DNA of 64,000 nt, taken from contig NC_088298.1 of assembly GCF_032854445.1 (NCBI RefSeq), forward strand, positions 22,591,295-22,655,294. The letters run 5' to 3'. Each line of letters opens with the position of its first letter. Position 1 is the first letter of the stretch. Made by a program: the position numbers and the translations under genes. The notes under the pieces are model-generated. The model made no database searches. It was not told the origin of the DNA and was given only the letters and a program-made list of their open reading frames with translations. The stretch is from Liolophura sinensis (Eukaryota; Mollusca; Polyplacophora; Chitonida; Chitonidae). Of this stretch, positions 23,741-35,806 are shown in pieces.

Positions 23741-24145
23741 TTCTTTTAGGCATTGATGGGCTTCCTTCTGGCTTTGTGGTGATTTCTCCTGTCTCTGCGG
23801 TGTTTCCTTCTGCCTCTGTGGTTCTGGTCTGGCTTTTTGTAATTTTATACAGTTTCCTTCTTGCTCTGTCTGGGTTCCTTCTGACTGCCTGCTTTTTTTT
23901 GGCTTTGTGCTGTTTTCGTCTGCTTTTGTGTGTTTTTCTGGATTTGGGCGTTATTTTCTGGCTCTGTATGGATTCCCTGGCTCTGCGAGGTTTCCTTCTA
24001 GCTCTGTAGGTTTCCTTCTGGATCTACGTGGATTCTTTCCGGGTTTGTTCGATTTTCTTCTGGTTTTGTGTGGTTTCCTTTTGTCACTGTGTGGTTTCCT
24101 TCAGCGCAGTCATGTGGCGCGGTTCCGTCTGTGTGCAGTTTAATA
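23740..24145 (+). repeat. Degenerate minisatellite grown from SINE sequence
   Basis: A loose repeat of about 17-25 bp around TTCCTTCTGGCTCTGTGTGG. The motif resembles the family-A segment GGGCTCTGCCCGGTTTCCTC, which is where this copy is cut off, so the array probably expanded from it. The open frame through it is a repeat artefact. Confidence 0.65.
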
Positions 24146-25689
24146 CAACCAACTAATCAATATCAATAAATCACTCAGGACATTACACAATAGGTCAATC
24201 AATCAATAAATGGTTGATATTTAACGTCTTGTATTCTTCTCAACACTATTTTACTATTTATCACTGGAATAATTACCGATTTAAATGACATTGCGGTTTG
24301 TAGTCTGTAACACTGCAGGTAGAGATACGAATCGCCTCCGTGCAGTATGTATCTTACGGACTAACGGGGAGACATCCCTTCAGGTTCACACTACGCAATG
24401 CTATAAGTGTAATTTATGCACTCCCGAAATATAAGCAGTTATCTACAGACGTGGGCTGGCAACTTAATATACCGAAATACGGGACGCTGGATAAAGCCTG
24501 CGCAAACCGGAGGTTACTAGTTTCATTGAGGTAAATGAGGTTATGGTGTACATAAAACATAAGTTATTAGTTCCTGAGAGATCCTGACAGGCTTCATTTA
24601 ACGGAACTTGTTGGGTGCAGATAAACCCGGGGCCTGCATATATCTCAATGCTGATAGGCATTCTACGGCTGGCGGATGGATTCGGAAGTCTTCGGAACAT
24701 TTTTGTAAAATTTATATATGATATGCTTATTACATCACTCCGTTGCTGCCCTCACCTGTATAGGCATTTTTTCTATACACATTGGATAAGATTAAAACAA
24801 AGTAGAAGATAAACCTCCGCACAAGCTGGAAAACTTATTTATTATTTATACATCAGTGAAATCCCAGTATTTACTTCACTGATAAAAATGATATCTTCAC
24901 TCGTCAGATATCACATTTGTTATTACATTTTGCTATTACACTGCTGGAGACCATGACCCAGGGCCGTGAAATCTTCGTGGACCGCATCACAAGGCCGTGA
25001 ACTTCCACACAATATATAGTTCGCCAAAAAGAGGTAGAAATTCTTCATGTGGTTAATTTACGTAAATACCTATATCGCATTAGCATTAAGCACCTTTGTA
25101 GAATTTATTATTACTTACAGACAGCGTTTAAAACTGTAAAAAGGTTTCTTGAGCGCGGACGTGAACGAAATTGGAGCGAATAGAATCAGAAACACGACGA
25201 AGATGGCACATTGCTTATTTGTTTCACAGACGCAACAGATAAACTGATACTCATTTATATACGTGTAGAGAAAATATCAGGATATAAATAAAAAATAGAG
25301 TATTCTCGTGAAAGGTAGAAATGATAACCCACGAGACACGAAGCGTCGAGTTATTATTTCCACCTCTCACTCGAACAATATTTATGGTATTCAACCTTCT
25401 CTGTGCAGTATCCTCCATGTATCTGACACAAGCTTTCTAGGTCAGACATGTATCTATGTATGTGCGACTTACATCTCCAGGCACATGCGCTCATTACCAA
25501 TGAAGACCAGTTACGCGGGGATGCGGTTTACAGGCTCCACGGCGATGTCTAAGTGGTCTCATTCAAGTTGCACAAATGGAATTCATATCCATTCTTGTAG
25601 AGCAAAAGTATCTCGTTTTACTTAGGGGTAATAAATTCAGGCAGTTTCGTTTTAAGCTACAACAGCGAGTAGCCTCATTTGATAGCTAC
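24146..25689. other. Intergenic, nothing recognised
   Basis: No conserved open frame, RNA gene or known repeat was seen in these 1.5 kb. Several short frames occur by chance. Confidence 0.35.
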
Positions 25690-25815
25690 CTGCAAATGGT
25701 TATGGGTTTCCCCCGGGCTCTACCCAGTTTCCGCCCATCATAATGCTGGCCGACGTCGAATAATTGAAATATTCTTGAGTACGGCATAAAAGCACCAATC
25801 CAAAAAATAAATAAA
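25690..25815 (+). mobile_element. SINE family A, 3' part
   Basis: CCCCCGGGCTCTACCCAGTT, ATAATGCTGGCCGACGTCG, GAAATATTCTTGAGTACGGC and AGCACCAATCC followed by an A-rich end. Truncated at the 5' side. Confidence 0.85.
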
Positions 25816-27809
25816 CAAATCTCGCATGGACGAGACATCAATATCATGGGAACCTAATAATTTTTTTTTATTTCCCATGTCCGTTTATGTACCCCTCCGT
25901 AGAATAACTTAATTAATGGTTAAGACATAGATAATTTGGACAATTGAGAGACATCGCGTTCGTACTCATAGGCCTACGTTCTCTAAAAAAAGGTACATGC
26001 ATGTAGTACATCTACAAGGGTCGACTATTATATGTGTGTACTATAAGCGGACCAATAAAAATGGGGCAATTGCGAACTACTCTAATTTTCAGCTAATCAA
26101 ATTCGTAGGCCTGACCGCACCCCCTTAGACACGCCCCTCACACGATGTTTACAAGCAAGTGCACGAAGTTGGAAAATATACATATATGACAGAAGTGGGC
26201 CAATGTAAGTTAAGAAGACAACACGCAATTCCTGACTTACTTTCTCACCGACATACTGTTAGCAGATGTGTAGGCCTAACCTACAAAGTTTACCGACAAG
26301 TTCAAACCAGTTAGAATCTACCAGATGGCGTAAACATATAAGCACCCCATGGAGCCCGCAGTACCAGGATTGTGTGAGCTGCTCTGACTACTACATGTGT
26401 TACAGTATGTTACGATATCCCCTGGTTTTTCCTTTTAACGTTTCAGTGACTGTAATATTCGGACATACTTCGATACGCCTCCTACGTAGTGGAGGCGAAT
26501 GTTACTTGTTATGTAAGTGTAGGCTTACGTAATGTAGAACGACCTGGAGACAAGTGAGAGATATTGCTCTGACCTTAGGTTTGTTCGGCCAAGAATGGCG
26601 ACAAACTAACGTCAGCACGCGCTCCCTATCACGGCGTTTGAGAGAAAAATTATCCATCAAATACGACCTCACTGCCTGAAGTTTGCAGACACTTATGTTA
26701 CTCATTTTCGTTCGAGGATATGTATGGGCTGGGTGATCTGAGATTCCTTGGTGATGCTCAAAGCGACCCATTGTACTGACAGCCTCCACATATTTGACAC
26801 CGGCAGGTACATGTAACGGCACCAGGTTTTAATTTGAGCGCACACAGACGTTAGTTTGGGGAAATTCTTGGCCGAACAAAATTTTGTCAAACCTGACGCC
26901 AGAGCAATCTCAGACCAGGTGTAGTCAACACTGAGAACGGAGTTGTAAGAACATGGATATATCCAACATGGATGAGGGTGAATCTAAGTGTCAAAGTACC
27001 CGGCGTAAACCACCGACCTTTGGCAAGCCAATGACGAATTTGTGATGTACAGATAGGCACACCATACTGGTGGATGACAAGTGGTCTTAGCGAACGTTAG
27101 ACAGCGCGAACAGCCAGACAAGCGTCGTTGACCGCGTTTCCAGTGTTGTCCTCAAGGACTCCGTGTCTAAGACCGGGACTGAAGCTGTACTTTGTGCGCT
27201 CTAGCGAGTTAAAGACAAGGGTCATAACCATACGATCCCACCACACGCTGGCGATGGTTTATACAGTTTGTAATGGCGGTCTCCTAATGATGCTAGCAGA
27301 AAAATGAAGTTAAGCAGATTAGTAGACCTACTAACGTCGTGTAGTGCTGAATGGAACTTGGGTACATTTTTAAGCATTATCTATCTATGTCAGTGGAATT
27401 AAACGGTGAGTGTGTCTTCGGTTTGCCTTGAACAGATGAGTTTAGAGAACCAGGCATGTCAATTACACATAACTCCTCCTACCACAAGGCGGGTTCAAAA
27501 TATGACGTCACTGCGAATTGGCATACCAAGCCCCGCCCTTACTGATTGAGTAGTGATTTAGTTCATGCAATTTACAGTCATGATCTGCTGAAAGTGCATT
27601 TGTACATAACAGAAACTAATTTTTCACACTTTGGCGAGAACATAAGGAATTCACTCCATCAGCTGATGTCCTTGTATTGAGGTGACCTGATTTTATCAGG
27701 TCACAGGCTGTCAATCAAAATGATTATGAGGTCAACAAGCCACGAGGTTTTAAGCGGCCAAAACAGGTACAAACTGAACGAAGGCAACCAACACTTCGCT
27801 TGTTTTGTG
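25816..27809. other. Intergenic upstream of MIOX copy 1, nothing recognised
   Basis: No conserved frame or family member was recognised in these 2 kb. The last few hundred bases probably contain MIOX regulatory sequence, but the TATA box is the only element I can point to. Confidence 0.35.
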
Positions 27810-27818
27810 TATAAATAG
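27810..27818 (+). promoter_or_regulatory. TATA box of MIOX copy 1
   Basis: TATAAATAG lies 91 bases before the start codon at 27901, giving an expected transcription start near 27840 and a 5' UTR of about 60 bases. Confidence 0.65.
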
Positions 27819-27900
27819 AGAACTAAATCTGTAAACTTAAATCTGGAAGCAGAATCGCTCGAAAAGTTTGACGGGAGTAGACTTGTTTACGGAGACCACA

Positions 27901-30900
27901 ATGTCAGCCGAGGCTCTGTCCCATCATCTGGCCCACAGTGTGTCACTGGTGGATCCATCGGAGTACCGACCCGAGTACAAGAAAACTGAAGACTTTCGGA
28001 ACTTCGCCGTGGGTATCACACCGGGCCATGTCGTGAGAAATTACAGGTATGAAAGCACATGAGACATTTTGTACAAACTCACAGAGACCATGCGGCTAGT
28101 TCATTAAATTCGGCTGTATTTAGAAAGAACATGTTTGTGACGGGCACAGAAAAGACAAACAGGGAAGCACATGTATACATTGGATGAGGACATTGTCGAC
28201 AGTTAAGGAAAATAGTTCGATTCTTTTGTTTTAGAACATTTCCAACCGAGTAAAATTGTTTTAAATCATCAAATTCTACGGTGGTCTGAACTAATACCAG
28301 ACAATATCAGTCACGTCACATCATTTTATCTTGATATAGTTCGTTTCAAGGTCCATTCAGAAAATGCTGTATATTAATGTAGGCCTACACTGAATTAGAA
28401 TGAATTTTAGAATAAATTCTAAAAAAAAGTGGTCTTTCATTTGACATATACTTCACTTTGGTGTTTCGGGGCCTCCGTGAGTCAGTTGGTTAGCGTGCTA
28501 GCGCGACGTAATGACCCAGGAGCCTCTCATCAATGCGGTCGTGCTGGGAGTTCAAGTTCCTCTCCGGCCCTACGCGGGAAGGTCTGTCGAAAACCTACGG
28601 TTGGTTGTAGGTTTCGGCCGGGCTGTGCCTGGTTTCCTCGCACCATAATGCTGGTAACGGTCGTATAAGTGAAATATTCTTGAGTACGGTGTAAAATACC
28701 AATGAAATAAATAAATAAACACTCTGGTGTTCCTTTGCCATGAAAGAATTGCCAGGCAAGGGTACTGGTGGGAGGTAAAAACTTTCACAAACAGTGATGG
28801 GGAAAATGCCAGTTTAAATACTTGATGATAGAATTAGAGTGAAAAATGTGACCCACTATATACGCATATGGCTTCTATTGCGACTGGGGGCCTCCGTGGC
28901 TCAGTCGGTTAAAGCGCTAGCGCAGCGTAATGACCCAGGAGTCTCTCACCAATGCGGTCGCTGTGAGTTCAAGTCCAGCTCATGCTGGCTTCCTCTCCGG
29001 CCGTACGTGAGAAGGTTTGCCAGCAACCTGCGGATGGTCGTGGGTTTCCGCCGGGCTCTGCCCGGTTTCCACCCACCATAATGCTGGCCGCCGTCGTATA
29101 AGTGAAATATTCTTGAGTACGGCGTAAAACACCAATCAAAAAAAAAAAAAAAAAAAAAAATCTATTGCGACTGGTCCGCTTCGGGACCGGTAGATCCAGG
29201 ATCAATCCTTGATCGAGTCACACCTAAGACTTTAAAAGAGGAAGTTGTAACTTCCTCGCTTGGCGTTCAGCATGAAGGGGATAGTGCAACGACTGGTTGA
29301 CCCGTATCAGTATAATGGCTCGGGCGGGGCGGCTTACTTGCCTTCGGTAAGTCGTCTCAGTGAAGCAGCACTAAATAAAAGAGCGGTGGAAATCCGTCCT
29401 GCAACAAGGAGGCACATTACACGTACATGCACCCTAATGATTCCTTCGTCGTCATATGACTGAAAAATTGTTGAGTACGACGTTAAACCCCAAGCACTCA
29501 CTCACTCACTCTATTGCGACTGAATGCAGCCTGCAGAACCCAGATGCCAGCAGATGTATTTTGAGATAATGATACATACTTTGAGGCAATGGCGCACACA
29601 GCGCATGCGCCGCTCTCTAATGTCGCTTTACGTCACTGCCACCACTACAAATTTGGAACAGAAATCTGGAACAAGCCTTCGTGTATCACACCGGATTCAG
29701 TCGTCAAGCTTGCCTGGTGGCAGTGATCAAAAGTGAGCGTAGAGATTTCATAATGGTAGTCAATCCCTGGTGATATTTTGCAATGTTTTAGGTTAGACAG
29801 CCTTCAGACAGTCAATTGGGCCATTTAGCCCAATGAAAAGAAATGTTGTTTTGAAAAGGTTTTCTCTATGACGTTATTGCATAAATAAGAAGTGGTTCGT
29901 ATTTTCATATATCTACAGACGAATGCATCGCAAACAGACGCTTCAGTTCGCCAGTGAGAAAAAGAAGGAATGGTGTCGACTTAACCACGCCGAGTTGACC
30001 ATCATGGAAGCTTTAGAATCTCTGAACGCCCTTGTTGACGAGAGTGACCCGGATGTAGATTTACCGAATGCATTCCACGCTTTTCAGACGGCCGAAGGAA
30101 TCCGCGCGAAACATCCGGACAAAGACTGGCTGCAACTGACAGGACTTATACACGATATCGGTGAGTAGGCCCATTATCCTTACAGCGCATGCGTCGCTCT
30201 CTACCTTTCGCTTTACCTCACTGCCACCAGTAGAAAAGGTTAACCTTTGGAGCCTGTGAGACGCACGTAGGCCCCTAGTCTTATTTCGGCTTAGTCTCAC
30301 AACTTGTATCCTCGCGCGAATCTATTTAATCAGCATTCATCAATAAAATTGTTTCAGGTTTTGGTTAGAATCACCTTGTACATACTGTAAACAGAATGCT
30401 TGCGTATTAAGTGTTATTAGAGACCAAGGTTGAGAGGGGATTGTTTGTATTTTCTGACGTCACTTCCTGCCTCATCACCGTGACCCAACTGACCTCGGCG
30501 TTGTTCAAAATTTCTGTACAAAATTTACTAGTAGTGGCAGTGATGTAAAGCGATAGGTAAAGAGCGACACATGCGTTGTATTTAATTAATCATTTATGTA
30601 GTTGATTGGTGTTTTACGCCGTACTCAAGAATATTTCACTTATACGACGGCGGCCATCATTATGGTGAGAGGAAACCGGACAGAGCAGGTTGTTGAGAGA
30701 CCTTCCTACGTTGTAAGGAGTATGGCGTAGGGCTAGTGCATCGTATTTTTATTGTGAACTCTTCCATTTTGAAGCCAATGAGCAATAATATGGTTGTATT
30801 TGAAGGGCCGTGGTGGCCCTACCCCTGAACCAAAATGGCTGCCGTGACATTGTTGAAATTTTAACATAAAGTGAAACAAAAAGTAAAGTATTGTTGTTGC

Positions 30901-31575
30901 ACAGTGAAACTTTCATTGTGTGTAATTTCTCTAATACTTAGTAAACACTGAAGAGTTCCTTGATTTGTGAAGGATTTGTACATTTGTGCATGTAGTCAAG
31001 AGAAATATTTAAAAAAAATATAGGCCTATCATTGTTCAAAATCTCCCTTAAAGCGTGACTTCATCGCCGAGTGTCATGTTCTTTCACTTACAGGGAAAAT
31101 GATGGCTTTGTGGGGCGAACCGCAATGGGCCGTGGTCGGGGATACGTACCCCGTGGGTTGTGCCCCTTCTGACACTATCGTTTTCGGGAGGGAAAGTTTC
31201 GCCGGGAATCCGGACTTGGACAATGACAAGTTAAACACAAGGCTTGGAATCTACGAGGAAAACTGTGGACTCTCTGACGTCACGATGACGTGGGGACATG
31301 ACGAGTACATGTACCACGTGATGCGACAGAACACGTGCCATTTACCGGAAGAGGCCTACTATATCGTTCGATTTCACTCATTTTACCCCTGGCACACTTC
31401 CGGTGCATACGACTACCTGTGTAACAACAAAGACAGACACATGCTGAGCTGGGTTTTGGAGTTTAACAAGTTTGATCTGTACACCAAATGTCCCCATGTA
31501 CCTGAATTGGACGAACTAATTCCGTACTATCAGGGACTCATAGATAAATATCTGCCGGGAAAACTCAGGTTTTGA
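27901..31575 (+). CDS. MIOX: Myo-inositol oxygenase, tandem copy 1 (3 exons, 289 aa)
   Basis: Exons 27901-28046, 29919-30160, 31094-31575; GT-AG introns in phases 2 and 1; 870 nt. MIOX cleaves the myo-inositol ring with O2 to give D-glucuronate, using a cytosolic mixed-valent di-iron centre. All six iron ligands known from the mammalian enzyme are present, shifted by four: H102 (HAFQTAEG), H127 and D128 (HDIG), H198 (WGHDEY), H224 (RFHSFYPWH) and D257 (FNKFDLYTK). The length matches the roughly 285-aa animal enzymes and the C-terminus (YYQGLIDKY) is conserved. The start is the ATG at 27901; in-frame codons before it include no ATG. Intron 1 holds a long-TIR fragment and three SINEs and is absent from copy 2. 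Candidate AATAAA signals are at 31887 and 32011. Confidence 0.97.
28190..28462 (+). mobile_element. Long-TIR element, third (short) copy in MIOX copy 1 intron 1
   Basis: Matches the reverse complement of about 17390-17535 (ACCGAGTAAAATTGTTTTA, ATTCTACGGTGGTCTG, TTCGTTTCAAGGTC) and ends with the family terminus GTGGTCTTTCATTTGACATA. Internal parts present in the 6.5-kb copy are missing. Confidence 0.6.
28464..28722 (+). mobile_element. SINE family A, near full length
   Basis: tRNA-like head with box A (GAGTCAGTTGGTTAGCGTGC), GTAATGACCCAGGAGCCTCT, a box B region slightly altered (GGGAGTTCAAGTTCC), body, and the tail AATATTCTTGAGTACGG with (AAAT)n. Confidence 0.92.
28887..29160 (+). mobile_element. 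SINE family A, full length, poly(A) tail and target duplication
   Basis: The best copy in the window: GGCCTCCGTGGCTCAGTCGG (box A), GTGAGTTCAAGTCCAGC (box B), body, GAGTACGGCGTAAAACACC and a pure A tail. The 13-bp target duplication TCTATTGCGACTG lies at 28874-28886 and 29161-29173. Its pure A tail and intact ends suggest a young insertion. Confidence 0.95.
29174..29509 (+). mobile_element. SINE family B, slightly 5'-truncated, sharing the same target site
   Basis: Matches the 22395 copy from its GTCCGCTTCGGGACCGG segment through the (CACT)n tail with few differences. The 13-bp TCTATTGCGACTG is found on both sides (29161-29173 and 29510-29522), so its right target duplication is the third copy of the sequence that also flanks the family-A SINE to its left. 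Confidence 0.93.
30585..30720 (-). mobile_element. SINE family A, minus strand, internally deleted, in MIOX copy 1 intron 2
   Basis: TTGGTGTTTTACGCCGTACT, ACGACGGCGGCCATCATTAT and GGAAACCGGACAGAGC, then a jump to CAGGTTGTTGAGAGACCTTC: about 25 bases of the family are missing in between. Confidence 0.85.
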
Positions 31576-32216
31576 ACTTCGATATATTATGACGACCAGC
31601 TTGAAAGTACATGTATTTGATTGCATGGCATACTGGAAAGATTTGACCATTTACCGCTGTAAAAAATAACATCTGTCGTTTTATCTGAACGGGCTTAAAA
31701 TTAATGCTGGACGATTTGTTGTCGCGGACGCTTGGGTGGGTTGATTACATTTGCACTAATGTACTGTCATTAATAATATGTTAATGGCTGACTCATTCTT
31801 TACATGCACATGGTACACCTTCTACAGGTTTATGCACTGTTCATTGGAAACGTCACAAAGACACGTTTTATATTAAATACGTGGTCAATAAATATAAATT
31901 TATACATGGTTTATAAATGCATTGTTCGCTAAAAACATATTTATTCTGAACATTTTGATGCATTTTCCTTTTAAAATGGTTTAATTTTAACCAGATGTTG
32001 AAGCATGTGTAATAAAATATATACATGTCTGTTGGTTCACGTTTTTCTAAAACGTGTTTTGATTTTAACAATTTTTGGGAGTTATTTAGTGAATTTAAAC
32101 ATGATGTTAAACATCAAGTTACAGATTAGGTTTTAGTCTTGAAAGTAGAGCTTTTGAAGCAAATATAATTGCCAGTACTTGTAAATGTATACGTATAATC
32201 TTTAATCAACAACAGG
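31576..32216. other. MIOX copy 1 3' UTR and intergenic sequence
   Basis: AT-rich. Contains AATAAA at 31887-31892 and 32011-32016, either of which could end the MIOX transcript. No other gene or repeat recognised. Confidence 0.4.
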
Positions 32217-32459
32217 TGTATTTATTTATTTATTTATTTATTTGATTGGTGTTTTACGCCGTACTCAAGAATATTTCACTTATATGACGGCAGCCAGCAT
32301 TATGGTGGGAGGAGAGCCCGGGGGAAACCCACGACCATCCGCAGGTTTGCTGAAAAACCTTCCCACGTGCGACTAAGAGGAAGCCAGCATGAGCTGAACT
32401 CACAGCGACAGCTTGGGTGAGGGGCTCCTGGGCCATTGTGCCACGCTGGCGTGAGGCCC
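32217..32459 (-). mobile_element. SINE family A, near full length, minus strand
   Basis: (ATTT)n, TTGGTGTTTTACGCCGTACT, the body and the head (GGGGCTCCTGGGCCATTGTG, GCGTGAGGCCCC). The box A region is partly lost. Confidence 0.9.
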
Positions 32460-32800
32460 CAACGATATTGTATATGACGTGTACATATGTTTCATGTATA
32501 ACTAAGTGATGTTCTAACTGTGACGTCGTCTCTAGATAGCTATCAATCGGACGACTCAATATGGTGATAGCCATTTATTGCAGAAATCAATTCCTCCAAA
32601 TTGCTGGATCATTTATTGAATTGTTTATTTGAATCATTTGATTTACTTGAATCTTGTAATGTACCCTTGTAGTGATATATTTAGTACAATTGAAAGTATG
32701 TGACATCAGAAAACCCCACAAAGCAATCTGCATGGCTTAGCTAGGAATACCTGTTCATGGGTGTTTGAGCTCTGTTTTCAGTCATACAGACTTGACCCTG

Positions 32801-32880
32801 GTTTGCTGGCTCACGGAATTAAGCACTTTTCCCTCCGCAACGGTTCTTGAACAATGATGTCACGGGTTCGAATCCTCTTA
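32801..32880 (+). other. tRNA-like sequence with box A and box B
   Basis: TGGCTCACGG at 32807-32816 fits a box A and GGTTCGAATCC at 32865-32875 is a perfect box B, spaced as in a tRNA with a long variable part. I cannot draw an acceptor stem closing the cloverleaf. It is therefore more likely a tRNA pseudogene or the head of another SINE than a working tRNA. Confidence 0.45.
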
Positions 32881-33654
32881 CTTTACATATGCCTGTTTAA
32901 CATGTATTTGTCAAAGGGTGGTGGTTCGCTGTAGGTTACACATGCGCAATTGGGGGCGGCGTGCAAGATTTGTCTCTGAACTTGAAGTGTTAGGGAGGAC
33001 TGATTGGATAATACTGCCACACGGAAATTTTAGTTCGTCGATAAAAAATTTCTGCACTGCCATTTTGCACCTAGTTAAAATATATCAGAATTTTGTCTGT
33101 TGTGGATAGGACTGACACAGTTTTGCTCAGCGTTACTGTCCACCCCACTGGAGATTACAAAGATAACGAAATTCTATGACTTCACATCCAGAAACCACAG
33201 CTCAATAAATTGCTGGTCTTGCTAGGTTGATTTTTTGATATACTGTAGAGGAAAGTGCAAGCTGCAAGTGGAAGTGCGGATTTGTACCACGCCAAAGACA
33301 GAGCGTATACAATTTTTGGGGCTGAAGTTGATAAATTTACTCCATAAACAGTAAGGAAATTCAGTGCGCTCGTGTAACCTATACTCTTTCAACCTTCAAT
33401 CTTTCAATTCAATGTTCAATGAAAACAATTAAACTAACAGTAAAAATGGAGCATTAAACAGAGTACATGAATATACTCAAGTCAGAAATAACAGGTAGGT
33501 CGTTGGGTAAGTGGTAAATAGTGTTTTCTCCATGCACGCATCCGTCCCCGGCGCTTTTAGTTCGCAGAGTCGATTCCGTCGGCTCATTCGGCTGTAGCCT
33601 AACGTTAAAAGATGTGTCATGGATCTGCAGAGGAGCGCTGTTTTTTTTTCTACG
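32881..33654. other. Intergenic, nothing recognised
   Basis: No conserved open frame or known repeat was seen. Confidence 0.35.
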
Positions 33655-33732
33655 CAGAAAACTGTCCGGTTACCTTCCAGCATAAAATGCTGGCTGTGGT
33701 CGTCTGAGTGAAATATTCTCGAGTACACGGCA
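33655..33732 (+). mobile_element. SINE family A, degenerate 3' fragment
   Basis: CCGGTTACCTTCCAGCATAA and GTGAAATATTCTCGAGTACA resemble the family's 3' part with several changes; the tail is absent. Confidence 0.55.
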
Positions 33733-33908
33733 CCACGACCAAGCCCTCAGAGTAATCCGCAGAACAGACAGAGTATACAAACCATATCAAGACTATACCC
33801 CAGCTGAATTCTTCAAGATTATATGGCATTATCTTGTAAGAAAATGAAATGGACAAGAACATACAGAAGTATCTGCCGAGGTAAATATGAAAACCCATTA
33901 CCATTAGC

Positions 33909-34140
33909 GTAACAAGACACCATTTCTCATTACCCCTGGAGTGTAACAAGGCACCATTTCTCATTACCCCTGGAGTGTAACAAGACACCATTTCTCATTA
34001 CCCCTGGAGTGTAACAAGACACCATTTCTCATTACCCCTGGAGTGTAACAAGACACCATTTCTCATTACCCCTGGAGTGTAACAAGGCACCATTTCTCAT
34101 TACCACTGGAGTGTAACAAGGCACCATTTCATAGATTTGT
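33909..34140 (+). repeat. Minisatellite, 34-bp unit, about 7 copies
   Basis: The motif GTAACAAGACACCATTTCTC plus ATTACCCCTGGAGT begins at 33909, 33943, 33977, 34011, 34045, 34079 and 34113, an exact 34-base step. Almost identical copies indicate recent expansion. Confidence 0.95.
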
Positions 34141-34261
34141 AGTTTTACATGACACCATTCACAACATTGTTGTGTAACGCTACCCCATTTTCACAACATA
34201 GTATAGTGTAAGCGACACTAGTATGTATAATGTGTATATAACACAACACCCTTTCACAACT

Positions 34262-34412
34262 TGTCGTGTCTGCCAGCAACCTGCGGACGGTCGTGGGTTA
34301 CCCCCGGGCTATTCCCGGTTTCCTCCCACCATAATGCTGGTCGCCGTCGTATAAGTGAAATATTCTTGAGTACGGCATAAAACACCAATCAAATAAATAC
34401 ATAAATAAATGA
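34262..34412 (+). mobile_element. SINE family A, 5'-truncated
   Basis: CTGCCAGCAACCTGCGG, CCCGGTTTCCTCCCACCATA, GAGTACGGCATAAAACACC and (AAAT)n. Confidence 0.9.
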
Positions 34413-35204
34413 ACAACTTGTAGTGTAACACGGCACCAATAACGGAGTTTTCATTTCAAGTTCTTTTATCGCTGAAGGTAAGAAAAGTATTGCTGTAACA
34501 TGTGACTTGTCAAAAACGTACATAACTGTTTGTGATTATATTTAGGCCTACCTTAACGTGGGCGTCTGATGAAAAGTTTCACAAAATGTTATTTAGAGTA
34601 GGCGTATGGAGAAGAACCTGAAAAACTGAACGTTTGTGAACTGAAGAAGCTCCAGGAGGAAAGACGTGTCATTTATACCTCCAGAACACAGCGAGCACAG
34701 GTGATCGGGAAATCATTGTCAACGAAACTTGCCTAACATTTTTTAACAAGTCACATAATACTTTTTTACCTTCATTGACGAAAGATTTCGCCTTTTCACA
34801 AACGTGTAGTGTAACAAAGCACTAGTCAAAAACGTCGTGTATGTTAAGGCACCACATCACACACCTACAGCATGTATTTGTTAGAGAAGAGCCCGGCATC
34901 CACATTTCCTGGGAAAACAAAAATGCGCATAATCCGGGAAACTTTAAAAACACAAAATAAATTCGCCATAGTTGGCATAACTTCAAAAGTGTTCAACAGA
35001 ATGCAAAACAGCTGTGCAAATACCCCATATAACAGGATGAAAGACAATCAAAATGAGTAATCAGCTATGAGAAAAGACTAACAAAGAAAACTGACATTGT
35101 TAGTCCATGGAATGTCACAAAATGATAGTGCAAGAGGACAACATTGGTAGTAGGTTACACCACAACATTTCCCAAATTTCTATTGTAACACATCATGTCA
35201 CAAA
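34413..35204. other. Intergenic between the MIOX copies
   Basis: No gene recognised. Scattered GTAACA..GCACCA-like words resemble the neighbouring minisatellites and may be their old remains. Confidence 0.35.
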
Positions 35205-35530
35205 TTTGTTGTGACACCATTCGATAAAATTTTATACACTATCATTTCACAAACTGGTATTGTAACAAGACACATTCCATAAACTTGTAATGTGTCACGA
35301 TATCATTTCACAAACTGGTATTGTAACAAGACACATTTCATAAACTTGCAGTTTGTCAATATATCATTTCTCAAACTAGTATTGTAACAAGACACTTCAT
35401 AAACTTGTAGTTGGTCACGATATCATTTCACAAACTGGTATTGTAACAAGACACATTTCATAAACTTGTAGTTTGTCACGATATCATTTCCAAAACTGGT
35501 ATTGTAACAATGCACGTTTCATAAACTATT
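35205..35530 (+). repeat. Minisatellite, about 61-bp unit, 5 copies
   Basis: TTGTAACAAGACACATTTCA with ATAAACTTGTAGTTTGTCAC and ATATCATTTCACAAACTGGT. The TGTAACAAG word recurs at 35261, 35322, 35383, 35442 and 35503. It shares the GTAACAAGACACCATTT-like core with the 34-bp array 1.2 kb upstream. Confidence 0.9.
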
Positions 35531-35561
35531 ACAATAAGAGATCATTTTGTTAAATTTCAGG

Positions 35562-35806
35562 GGGCCTCCGTGGCCCAGGTGATTAGCATGTCACCGCGGC
35601 ATAATGACCCCTGGGCCTTTCACCAATGCGGCCGCTGTGAGTTCGTCCATCTCAGCCTTGCTTCCTCTTCGGTCGTGCCAAGGAAGGTCTTCCAGCAACC
35701 TGCGGATGGTCGTGGGGTTTCCTCCCACCATAATGCTAGCCGCCGCCGTATAAGTGAAATATTCCTGAGTACGGCGTAAAACCTCAGTAAAATACATAAA
35801 TAAATA
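35562..35806 (+). mobile_element. SINE family A, near full length
   Basis: GGGCCTCCGTGGCCCAGGTG (head), CACCAATGCGGCCGCTGTGA, AACCTGCGGATGGTCGTGGG, GAGTACGGCGTAAAACCTC and an A/T-rich end. Confidence 0.92.

Noticed and set aside
32801-32880. A functional tRNA gene
   Set aside because: Boxes A and B are good, but I could not pair an acceptor stem or a proper anticodon arm; kept only as a tRNA-like sequence.
33909-34140. CRISPR-like array of regular repeats
   Set aside because: The 34-bp units are contiguous with no variable spacers, and the genome is animal; it is a minisatellite.
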